Virus record (IMG/VR): IMGVR_UViG_3300023110_001422
Span: 1-64,000 of that record
Direction: 5' to 3' (one strand)
DNA length: 64,000 bases
From: a virus
A model generated the notes under the pieces. The model was not told where the DNA came from. It saw only the letters and a list, made by a program, of their open reading frames with translations, and ran no database searches. Within the stretch, counting starts at the first letter, position 1. Every line of letters begins with the position of its first letter. Positions 50,006-60,500 of the stretch are shown here, in pieces. Made by a program: the position numbers and the translations under genes.

Positions 50006-50013
50006 TATTTATC
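50006..50013 (-). promoter_or_regulatory. T4-like late promoter octamer GATAAATA (minus strand)
   Basis: Seven of eight positions match. It lies in the 32-base gap between two fibre genes, 23 bases before the downstream ATG. It is one of the better-placed late sites. Confidence 0.6.
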
Positions 50014-50015
50014 TT

Positions 50016-51824
50016 TTACCACAATCCACCACTAGATCCAAGATCTGTGTCAAACTGCCATTGTCCTGTGGATACGACAAAGCGTTTTAATCCCCTTGAA
50101 ACGGATGCATTAACAGCACCAGTTGCTGACGCAAATGATATATCCTGTACAACTGATTCGTTTTGTACGCCATTTGAATCAACTGCAATCCTTGAAATAT
50201 TCTTAACAGAGTCAACATCAACACCTGTAACCGTAGCACCAGTTAGTGTTGTTGTTGCTACATAAGCATAAGTTCCTGCTTTCTTGTTACCTGCTGGATA
50301 AATGTCCTCAATAATTGAAGCAATTTGTGAGTTATTTAAGCCTGTAATATCTAAACTCATTACAACCGGTTCAATGTTAATTTGGTCATCAACATAAAAC
50401 TTGGTTGCCGCATCTGTATTATCTGTTGGTTCAGCAAGTCCTGTAATTTTTTGATTGTTAGTAATTGTAATAGCACCATTACTTTCTAATTGTAACGGAC
50501 CTGTGCTATTTGCAATTTTACTACCGTTAATGTTAACATCATCTACATTTAGATATTGTAGTGTACCAATTCTGTTTAGTCCTAGTGCATCTGTAACTGT
50601 TGAACCGATTTCTGTTTTGTTAAGAACTTCAACACCGTCTGCGTAATAACCTTTAGTATCACGGACGTTGATGTTTTCACTTGACTCCCACCATTTGCCA
50701 AAGTTTTTCCAAATCCATTCTTTATCGCCGGCACTACCTTTTAGAATAATACCACCTGAATCGATACTTGCATCATTTAATACTGTACTATCACTAGTTA
50801 CTGCAAGTTCAATATTTTTATCTTCAACTCTTAAATTTTGTGTTTCAATGTTAACAGCCGGTGATTGTAATAATAGTTCACCGTCAACTTTCATTGATCC
50901 GCCTACGTGTAATGTGTATTGCGGATTTGATTGGAAAATACCAATTGCTGATTCACTAGTATCAATAGTAATAGCGTCAACAAATCCTGTTGTCTTTCTA
51001 ACCCTAATTTTATAATCATGATTTGAAAGTTGGTTTTCTGAAATAAATGTTGTACCAACAACTTTTTGTTGATTATTCTGTGAAACACCAATTGTAATAC
51101 CCGAAGAGTTTGCAACAGTTAATGCACCAACTGTAACACCATCGGCGTCTGTAGGTAGGAATGCGTTTGCACCTTTTGCAATACCATTTTGTGTAATAAG
51201 TGTTTCTGAAGCAGTTGCTCTACCTCTAAAGTGGAATTCATCTGCTAGTACATTAAATCCTTTTAGTACTCTGTCTAATCCTGTGATTGCGTATGCCGGT
51301 GCCGGAACAAATTCGCTTGAACTCCATACACCTACAAGTACTCCTGCCATCCACATTTCTAAAATAACTTTACTGTTATTTTGTGTATCAAGTAGTGTGA
51401 CAGATTTAAATCCTGTAGTGCCTTGTCCAGCAGTCCAAATTGGACCTGCTAATTCTAAATCACTTCCGTTTTTACTAAAAAATAATTGATTAGTTTCGTT
51501 GTTAATCCAAAGGTCACCTGCAACAATATTCGAAGGTTGGCTGTTAGCAACAATTGGACCACCTGATGTTCTAAATTCTTCACCGTTATAAACTTTTAAT
51601 CTTTGTTCAGATGTATCATACCAGATTTGACCAGTTAGTGGCCTAGTCGGTGCTGTACTTCTAGCAAAATTTTCTAATAGTCTAATTAAGTTTTCGTTAA
51701 ATGCTTCACCAAAGCCGCTGTAGTTTTTACCAATTAAAGAGATGTCAGTAGTTGTTGTATCTAGTACGCCATCTACTAAATCTACAAGCAAACTTCCATC
51801 TGTTTTATTTAATTTATAACTCAT
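50016..51824 (-). CDS. Tail-fibre-type structural protein, paralogue 2
   Basis: The shared N-terminal module is present (TTDISLIGKNYSGFGEAFNE, LIRLLENFARSTAPTRPLTG, then QIWYDTSEQRLKVYNGEEF). Residues 200-480 are beta repeats with Gly/Asn/Thr/Ser patterns, including PAVNIETQNLRVEDKNIELA. The C-terminal part (EPTDNTDAATKFYVDDQINI) is typical of fibre proteins, then ends in RFVVSTGQWQFDTDLGSS. At 602 residues it lies between two paralogues. The start overlaps the upstream stop by one base (TAATG). Confidence 0.82.
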   Translation of the reverse strand: MSYKLNKTDGSLLVDLVDGVLDTTTTDISLIGKNYSGFGEAFNENLIRLLENFARSTAPTRPLTGQIWYDTSEQRLKVYNGEEFRTSGGPIVANSQPSNIVAGDLWINNETNQLFFSKNGSDLELAGPIWTAGQGTTGFKSVTLLDTQNNSKVILEMWMAGVLVGVWSSSEFVPAPAYAITGLDRVLKGFNVLADEFHFRGRATASETLITQNGIAKGANAFLPTDADGVTVGALTVANSSGITIGVSQNNQQKVVGTTFISENQLSNHDYKIRVRKTTGFVDAITIDTSESAIGIFQSNPQYTLHVGGSMKVDGELLLQSPAVNIETQNLRVEDKNIELAVTSDSTVLNDASIDSGGIILKGSAGDKEWIWKNFGKWWESSENINVRDTKGYYADGVEVLNKTEIGSTVTDALGLNRIGTLQYLNVDDVNINGSKIANSTGPLQLESNGAITITNNQKITGLAEPTDNTDAATKFYVDDQINIEPVVMSLDITGLNNSQIASIIEDIYPAGNKKAGTYAYVATTTLTGATVTGVDVDSVKNISRIAVDSNGVQNESVVQDISFASATGAVNASVSRGLKRFVVSTGQWQFDTDLGSSGGLW

Positions 51825-53866
51825 TATAGATTCCCTGTATTTTCACCTGCGTATATAATATAGTTCAACGCCATATACGGGTTCATAACATTTAACGCCT
51901 GCCCTAATCCTTGGTTAGTTAATATACCACCTGATGATGGATATGCTTGTCCTGCTCCTGTACCAGTTGGAGCATCATAAACAATACCTTGTGGGTCATT
52001 TGGAGTTCCTGTAATATCTCTAATTGTGTAGTATTGGTCTCCTGTAGGACCTCTTAAATCGTGTTCGTGTTCTGGTAAGTTCTGTGTAGCAATTTGTTTG
52101 CTTTCTGAACCTTCAACGTTACCTAATGTGTCAGCCGCTGAACTTGTTACACGGTTTGCACTTTCTCCGCCCATGTCGTCAAGTCCTAATGCAAATCTAC
52201 CACGTAGATCTGGTAGTGCAAATCTACCTGCGGAAACAAGTGTTTGATCTTTAAAGTTATACTTGATTACGTTAAACAAGTTCTGGTATTCTGCAATTAA
52301 GATTTCTCTACCATCGCACAATAACCAATCATCTGGCATAATTAATCCGCCGAATGGAGTAATCATTCCAATTGGGAGTGTAGGGATCGCTTTAAATAGG
52401 TTAGTTCGGCTAATTTTAAATACACCAGTATCGCCTTCTGTGTCTGGAGTAGTTCTATTAAAAATGAATTCGTCTGTTGTTTGTGACTCGCCCTTCTCAG
52501 GTTTTGTTGCTAAGAATGTGTTACTAATTGTTGTATCAAAAGTTTTAACGGATTCGTCTTGTCCGTCGAACGTAAATTCTGGAGCACTTACGTCACCAAC
52601 TAATCTAAATGTTGTTGCTGAAGCAAGTTTATCTGTAGATCCTGATCTACCACTAACAGCACCTGTAACGTTACCTGTTAAGTTACCTACAAAGTTTTGT
52701 GCAAAAACATTTAACCATTGTTCATTCTGTGTACCCAAGTTACGTGTTACAGTAATGTTAGGAACAATATTACCTGCTGTTAATAACCCTGCAATATTTG
52801 TATCGCTTCCTACAAAAAGTTTTTTAGCAATACCAACACCACCTTTAGTGATAATTGATCCTGTACTAATTGACGATGAATCTGTTACACCTTCAACAAG
52901 TATTTTACTATCTGTTTGAATGTTACCTACAACGTCTAAACTTTGGTCTGGTGATAAATTGTTAATACCAACTTTTGCTGTTGAATCAACACGAATAACT
53001 GTTGTTGTTTCTCCTTCGTTATTAACACGAACGTCGATGTTTGATCCTGATGTTCTGTGCGAAATAATACCTGCTTGGCCTTCAATACCAATGTTCATCG
53101 CACTATCAGCACCAACTGTTAGGCCGCCGTTGGCTTTAATTCTTAATGGAACAGTTGACGGTGTTTCTTGATCGCTTCTTACAAAGTTACTTGCCGGTAC
53201 AGATTCACCATTAACAATTAATGCTTCTGCTTTTTCTGATGTACCGTAAAACTTACCGACACCTTGTCCTGTAATATCAGCATTACTTAAATTATATCCT
53301 GGCTTAATAGATGTAAAGCCTTCAAGTGTTGTCTTTGGAGTAAAGGCATTACTTGCGATAATTGCTACTGTTTTTGCTCTTACTTCAATAATAATAACTG
53401 TATATGTTACATTGTCTGTACCAATAATTGAAGATGCTCTAGCACCTGTTGCTAATCCATCTGAGAAAGTTGGTCCTACTAAGATCCAACCTGCACCAGT
53501 GTACAAGTATAACTGTTGATTATCTGTGTCAACCCACAAGTCGCCAACAACTGATTGGTTTGCCGCTGGTTGTGTGTTGCCTTTCTTTAAACCTGATGCA
53601 CTAACCCAGTTAGTACCGTCATAAATTTTTAATTGATCAACACCCGGTGTTGTATCGTACCATAATTGTCCTTCAACAGGATTATCAGGAGCACTATTAA
53701 AAGCAAAATTTTCTAATAGATGTAAAAAGTTTTCAGCAATGGCAGTTCCATAAGCAGTTGTATTTCTGCCTGGTAATTGCAAACTAGTCTGTTCGTTGAT
53801 AGTGTTGTCTTCAACTACAACGCTTCCTTTGTTTGCTAAGTCCGTATATCTAACTGTGTATGCCAT
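51824..53866 (-). CDS. Tail-fibre-type structural protein with tail-collar-like domain, paralogue 3
   Basis: The shared N-terminal module is recognisable (QTSLQLPGRNTTAYGTAIAE, NFLHLLENF, EGQLWYDTT). After a beta-repeat shaft, a tail-collar-type domain begins about residue 500: GMITPFGGLIMPDDWLLCDG, then ALPDLRGRFALGLDDMGG, then LPEHEHDLRG and a final ALNYIIYAGENTGNL. The collar domain gives attachment between fibre and tail or between subunits. At 680 residues it is the largest of the three paralogues. Confidence 0.88.
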   Translation of the reverse strand: MAYTVRYTDLANKGSVVVEDNTINEQTSLQLPGRNTTAYGTAIAENFLHLLENFAFNSAPDNPVEGQLWYDTTPGVDQLKIYDGTNWVSASGLKKGNTQPAANQSVVGDLWVDTDNQQLYLYTGAGWILVGPTFSDGLATGARASSIIGTDNVTYTVIIIEVRAKTVAIIASNAFTPKTTLEGFTSIKPGYNLSNADITGQGVGKFYGTSEKAEALIVNGESVPASNFVRSDQETPSTVPLRIKANGGLTVGADSAMNIGIEGQAGIISHRTSGSNIDVRVNNEGETTTVIRVDSTAKVGINNLSPDQSLDVVGNIQTDSKILVEGVTDSSSISTGSIITKGGVGIAKKLFVGSDTNIAGLLTAGNIVPNITVTRNLGTQNEQWLNVFAQNFVGNLTGNVTGAVSGRSGSTDKLASATTFRLVGDVSAPEFTFDGQDESVKTFDTTISNTFLATKPEKGESQTTDEFIFNRTTPDTEGDTGVFKISRTNLFKAIPTLPIGMITPFGGLIMPDDWLLCDGREILIAEYQNLFNVIKYNFKDQTLVSAGRFALPDLRGRFALGLDDMGGESANRVTSSAADTLGNVEGSESKQIATQNLPEHEHDLRGPTGDQYYTIRDITGTPNDPQGIVYDAPTGTGAGQAYPSSGGILTNQGLGQALNVMNPYMALNYIIYAGENTGNL

Positions 53867-53869
53867 TTA

Positions 53870-54484
53870 CTACGCCTCGTTAAAACCTGTTAGTGATTGT
53901 ACTCTAACAGTATAATCAATTTGAATAAGTCTGTTTAATGATTTTTGTACTGGGTGGAAAATTACGTGTGTTAGCAATCTACCTGTTCCGGAAGAACTAT
54001 AACTTACTAAGCCTAGTTCATCAAAAACATATAAACTCTCATTACCTGTTGCATTGTCTAGTGCGTCTTGGCCTTCTGGCTCACCGTAGTCTAGCAAACA
54101 AGTTGCAATGATATCTGTATAATTTGTTCCACTTACGTGGCGTGTTTCTAATTTGTTTCTTGTAGGATCTGTGTTATTAACATTGTTATTATCAATAACT
54201 TTAGCATAAGTTTGGTTGTATAACGAAGCGTTAGTTCCTGTTGAGTTTGGTGACAGATATGTAATAATTCCAGTAGGATCAACAGAAGTACCTCCATTAC
54301 CAAAAGCCATTTGGTAAATCATGCCTTGTCCTTGGTTTGATAGACTTTCCGCTAATGAAATACTCATGTTTTCATAGTGGATAGCATTTCGCTTATCTAC
54401 CAGGATTTCTCCAGTATTTGGGTCTGTAATCTTGATGTATCCTTGTAAAAGAATACCTTGTTTTTCGTTAAATTTATCTGTCAT
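53870..54484 (-). CDS. Virion structural protein, 204 aa
   Basis: The N-terminal segment FNEKQGILLQGYIKITDPNT and the polar, Asn/Thr/Ser-rich, beta-rich body are typical of small phage tail or baseplate proteins. There is no catalytic motif or signal peptide. It starts 18 bases after a late octamer that overlaps the stop of the giant protein, with TAGGAAA as ribosome site. It ends three bases before the collar-fibre gene. Confidence 0.65.
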   Translation of the reverse strand: MTDKFNEKQGILLQGYIKITDPNTGEILVDKRNAIHYENMSISLAESLSNQGQGMIYQMAFGNGGTSVDPTGIITYLSPNSTGTNASLYNQTYAKVIDNNNVNNTDPTRNKLETRHVSGTNYTDIIATCLLDYGEPEGQDALDNATGNESLYVFDELGLVSYSSSGTGRLLTHVIFHPVQKSLNRLIQIDYTVRVQSLTGFNEA

Positions 54485-54501
54485 TTTTGTTTCCTACATT
54501 G

Positions 54502-54509
54502 TATTTATT
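54502..54509 (-). promoter_or_regulatory. T4-like late promoter octamer AATAAATA (minus strand)
   Basis: Seven of eight positions match. It overlaps the stop codon of the giant gene, and the next ATG follows 18 bases on. It gives the fibre operon its own late promoter. Confidence 0.6.
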
Positions 54510-57500
54510 TAGGTAACGCCACCTCTTTGTTTCTTAAGAACCTAGCAATGTCATTTTCTTGTCTATGTAGTGGTGTTCCTGGGTCTGTCCAGGCTTTACC
54601 AATACGTCTAATTACTACAATCCTAGTATTTATTGCTGGAGTATCTGCTAAGACTAAAGTCGAAGTTACTCCATCTACACTAAATTCTGCTGGTGATATT
54701 ACATCACCTTCTGGACTATCAAGGTCTACTGTTGGGTCAAACACCGATATAGCGTTCTTACGTAGGCGTTTGCCAGCAACAAACACTTCAAACTCGTTTA
54801 CAGATTTTGGAATAAAGTCTAATACTACTGTATTTGTTGATCCATCTGCAATATATGTTTGTGATAGTGTTCTATCCTTATAAGGAATAGTTTGGAAGTT
54901 ACTTTGATCAAGTACTGCTGAGCCTGATGTATGTAACTGTGCAATACCAGTTCCAAGTGTTCCTCTTCTAAGTTGTCTTAAAAGGCCGCCCTCTTTTAGA
55001 TAGTATTCAATACGTTCACCGTTAATAAACACAATACCTGGAATACTTCTTTCTTTGTTAGGTTCTGGTAAACTGTCATAGTTTGTTACACTAATACTTG
55101 TATCATAGTAATTTAAATCTTTAGCAAGTGCATACTGTACATCGTCGCCCAATCTCTTGAAGTGCGTTCTATTAAGCATATCTTTAAATTGACTATATCC
55201 AAATTTTGGAACAATAACAGGGTTACTAAAGTGTATTACTTCAATATTATCATTCTGATCAACGTCAATTGCTAGTCTAACTGTTTGCTTGTCTTCCATT
55301 ACGCTATATTCAACACTTGGTGTTAATAATTCATTGTTAATTGAAATCCAAACATAATTTGTATCAATAGCAGGCTTACGCAATTTAATGATTCCATTTG
55401 CTAATTGATGGTATTCTGTATAATCACCTGTGCCAATGGTTACAGCATTTCTAGCAACAACTTGTAATATCTCTCTTTCAACTTTAAGAACATCATGATT
55501 GCTAAATTGATATACTGTAATTGTTTCGCCTACTGCTGGTGCAACATCTAGCCTTAGTTCTGTTGGTGTTGATGTCCACTGTGCTGTAACTGGATCAATG
55601 TATCCAAAGTCATACTCGCCATCGTCAATAATGAATACATCTAGTTGATCGCCATCTTCGCCTGTATCAACAAATAATTCTACCGAACTGTTAAATCTAT
55701 TCCAGCGCCAAGTTACGTTTTGTTCTTGTTCAACATCATTAATATAAACTCTAATAGTTTCTGCTGGAATTGAAGCAGTTGAGAACTGATATGGTCTTAA
55801 CTGATATTCTCTTACTGAACTAATTGTAAATTGTTCGTTATATCCTGCACGTAAAATTCTGTTACCAACTTTAACAATAGTGTTGTGTTGTAAAGGAGTG
55901 TCATTAAACGGTGCAAGTCCAAGTGTAAACACTTTTGTTACTCCGTCACCTGTAAATGTGTCTGTTGTAACACTTGAGAAACTCTTAGCCGCACTATCGT
56001 AAATTACATACTGAATAATGTCACCAACGTCAGGTGCAATGTTTAATCTTAACAATGCTTGACCTGATGTATCAAATGTATCATCGGTTTCTGCTAAGTC
56101 AGCGTTAACATCTTCACCATTCTTAGTAACATAGAAACTTAATCCTTGTTTAAACTGAACACTAGTAACAAATACTGATGTACTTCCGTCACCTTCAAAT
56201 GTATCACTATCTAAAATATTTTCACCGTTAGTAGACATTGTTATAATGTTAACAGGATCATTGTTATTAAGAGTTACATTTGAAAGCGTGATTGTCTTAT
56301 CTTGATAATTTACACTCCATTTATCTTCACTTAAAATTGTTCCATTTGCTTTAATAAAGATGTCTTTTTGGCTTGCTGGATAACTGTTAAGTGGGAATGT
56401 GTAACTACCTTCAAATTTAAAGTTGTAGTTTTCGATTACTCCACTACCGTCATTAATTCTGTCAAATACTTTGATGTTAACTGAATCTAAAATCTGCCCT
56501 GGAACAAGTTCTTCTGGACCATGTGATGTATGCTCGGAAACAAAATCGTCACCGTCAATTATAATCTCTTCAGCATTAATACCTTTTGCTGACGAGTAAG
56601 CCATGTCGCCACCTGTTAGTAATGTATCATACGCTTCTGGATCAGGAATAAATGATCCATCGCTTGTAGACTTTCTAATAATAATTACATCGTCTGCTTT
56701 TGTAACCAACTTGTCATTGTCAATTAAGAATTCTGTTTGTACTCCGTCACCTATTAATGGTAACATAATTGCTTTTGGATTTGCTTCAACAGTACTACCG
56801 TCATAGTCTGGATGATCTAGTCTTACATATCCGCCTTTCAATGCATCTTTATAATAAACATTATATTCTACACCTTCTTCTAATGGTTGTGAAAGTGTTA
56901 ACGATATTGTGCTACCATCTAATTGGAATACTTCATCTTCGTATGTAGAATCATATGAATCCCATGATGTTGTGTAGAACGGCTCGTTACCCCAACCAGT
57001 ACCTGTACCGAAGTTAAACGACTTAACTTGGACACCACCGTAATCAACACCTGGCATTAACTGTGCAATATCTTTACCAATTTGACCAGTTACTGGATTA
57101 TAGAATAAGTTAATTCTATCTTGTGCTTGTAACATATCAATTGATTTGTTGTATGTTACAACAATAACTGAATTATCTGCTGGCGGACTTTCAAACGAAA
57201 TTCTACCTCTGTATCTAGTATATGACTTATCATTGTATTCAATATTCGATACACTATAGTCGCTCTTAAGAACTTCTAAGCCATTAACTGTAATACTGTA
57301 TTGTGTTGATAATAAGTTCATTGGAAACTTAAGATCAAAATCTGTTAAACTGTTGTTACCTGCAAAAGTTTCACTCTCATTTAGTGTAGTAACTAAGAAT
57401 GTTCCAGATACTCTATCAAATTTAGTTCTTAAGTGTACACTTCGTATTTTACTATTACCAATAACACTAGATGCTGTTGCTTGGATCCCCGAGTCAACAT

Positions 57501-60500
57501 TTAAACTACCGTCGATCTCAACCAATGGTGCTGAAATATATCCTTTACCTGGATTTGTAACTTCAATACTTACAACGCCGCCGCCTGTTCCTAGTTTTGC
57601 TTCAGCAGTTGCACCTGTGCCGCCACCGCCAATAAATCTTACTTGTGGAATTTCAGTGTATGCTTTACCTTTATTTGTAACATTTACTTTTGTTACTTCA
57701 AAGCCTACATTGTCAATATAATGTTTATTAGGATAATATGTAGTTGTTAAATCTGTTCCTAAAATTAGATCATTATTAACTTTTAGTGATGTTGGTTCAA
57801 TACGTCCTGTAATATCACTATATGTCGGCGGTACATCAAAATCAGTAACAGTACTGTTTGAATCATCGGTTTTAGTGTAGTTACTTAGATATTCTCTAAT
57901 TTTAGTTTTGTAAGGTTTAGTTTCTTTAACAAAGTCTTCATAACTAGGCAAACTATCATTTTGGAATGTAATTTTTTGTTGTAAATCGCCAGCATTATGT
58001 TTTGCTTTGATAAACGAAGTTTTAAATGCCCAGTCAACAAATAGTTGCTCACTAAATGCATATCTAACACTTGCTAAGAATAGTTTGTTATATTCTGCTT
58101 CAATCGTTCCTACAAATAAATCTTCTTTAACTGCTTCAAAAATAATTCTTAATTCAAGTGTTGGTTGATTGTCATAGAATTGAGTGTCATAACTTAATCC
58201 GTCAAAACCAACATTACTTGTTGCAGGATCGTAAAGTGAAGATCTAAACTTAATAGTTCCGTCCTGTCTACCAACTGTAGTATAATTTGTAGTATAATCA
58301 ACACTTGCTGTATCGGATGTTTTTTCTAGCAGTAACCAACCGCCTGTACCAACGTTATTAATTTTTACAATATCGCCTACAGCAGTATCTAAACTAGTTA
58401 ATTGATAAGACTCGTCAATATTAAATGTTATAGGTGTAAATTGGTTATAGCCAGTAGCATACCAATCAATATAATCCCACCATTCAGATACATCGTATGA
58501 TTGTGTTGATGATCTTTCCCACTCTTGGGTAATATTATTATAATCAAAAATTGACCACTTGTTATTAACTGTACTATCCGCTTTAACTAGAACTGCAAAT
58601 GGTCTAACTGAAAGATTAGTTGAACTAGAATATTCTTTACCGGCACTTCTAACTGCTACTGAAGAAATACTTCCGTTAGCATCTAATTCAATTGTTATTC
58701 TTGCACCGTTACCATCTCCAAACTGTTCAAAGTTATATGTTGGTATTGTTTTATATCCAGCACCCGGATCGTTAATAATAACATCAACTAATTTTCCATT
58801 TTCAAATACTGGTGTTAGTTTAGCAGGTTTAGATTTAGAAATACCTACAAACTGTAATTCACTGTCAGTGTCAACCTCTACGTCAAACTTACCGCTTTCT
58901 AATCTAGGGAATTGATCTTTATCTAATAAACGTGTAAAGTCTAACTCGTCAACAATAAGTTGTGTTGCTAGTACTCTGTTAATTCTTTCAATAACTTGTT
59001 TAAGAGCCTCTTTATTGTTTTTAAACATACTCTGTCTTGGTCTGTTTAATACACCGTATTTTTGTTTAAATGACAATTGAGGATCAGGCACCGGTCTGTT
59101 CATTTCGTCAGTACCAATTAAACTGTCAACCCATTTGCGTTCAATATCTGCATTAGGTTTGCTTGTTTTAAGTCCTTCTGAAATTAACTGATATTCGTTA
59201 TGTAAATTAATATCTTGGTTTTCAATCGTCCAATAACGGAAATTAATAGCACGATTAGTACCTTCAACTAAACTCTTACAATTATAAAGTCCAAATTTAT
59301 TGTTTCCGTAAATTGCAACAAACTTATATGATAGCGCCGCTGGATCTTCAATTAACTGTGCAACGTCATAAGCACTAGTTTTTCTAAATTCTAAATCAGG
59401 AATAACTTTTTTATTCTTAACCCAGTAATAATATTTGTTGTAGAATGATTTAGATACATCATCATATAGGCGTTTAGTTACATACGCTTCCATTCCGTAT
59501 GCTGTCGTACCACTAATGCCTCTGCCTAAGCCTACTTCGGTATCAGCAAGTGTGTCCCATCTTTCAGGTGTAATATCTGTTTCAACCCATTCGTAAACAT
59601 CAATGCTTGATCCTACAAACAGTTTATTAAAGTTTGCTGAATTATAAATGATATTACCTTGATATGGATCAATCCATTTTGCTTTGCTAATATCCCACCA
59701 TAGTCGTCCTACTTTTTCTTCTGCCCAGTAATTTTCTGTATCTACAGTTTTACCATTAGTTGCATAAGTGTAAGTTGCCGGATCAAATGGTGTTTTAAAT
59801 GCTAGTTCTTCTTCTGCAGGACCAGCAATTTTTCCTTGGATAGGATCAATGTAATCTAGTTTGGTTGAAATGCCGCTTCCGTCTTTGGTGTAAATGAACA
59901 CACCTTTAAATTTGTTTAAGTCAACTTGTAAACTAGGCTGTGTAGCAATAGTCCAAGGAAGTCTGTCGCGGTTACGTTTAAAGTCAATAACTGTTCCAAT
60001 TAGATTATCGTCAGTTACTGAAAGTTCTGGCATAGAAACGTAAACATGATTTTCATTTGCAAGAATAAACTCGCCAAATCTTTCTACTTCTGGATTCTGA
60101 TATGCAAATTTTTCTGCATACAATAAGAATTCATCGATACGTTGATATACAAATACTTGTCCACTGTCTTTGTTAATATTTGTAAACTGTGTTAGGTTGT
60201 TATCAAATGTTGTGGTAATATCATCAAATGTTGTAGTACTTTGTAAATCACCACCTTGTGCAGATACTAATAAAGTATCTCCAGTAAAGTCAATTGCTTG
60301 ACCAAATCTTTCTGCAACAGTATTGTTTGGACTATAAATTGTTTGATGTAAGTGATAGTAATTTTCAACGTTTTTGTAAACATACACTTTACCATTGTCG
60401 TTGCTTCTATCATCATCTAGTGGTGCACCAACTGCTAGGTATTCACCATCGTCGCTTAGTGTTAAAGCACTTGCAAATTTACTATCTGGTGATGAAATTT

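Noticed and set aside
52263-52919. Long plus-strand frame opposite the collar-fibre gene
   Set aside because: Mirror of a clear coding gene; Pro/Val/Ser-rich shadow with no family resemblance.
54458-54883. Plus-strand reading frame opposite the 3' end of the giant gene
   Set aside because: It is antisense to a strong coding frame, has no ribosome site and reads as Cys/Phe/Ser-rich low-quality protein.
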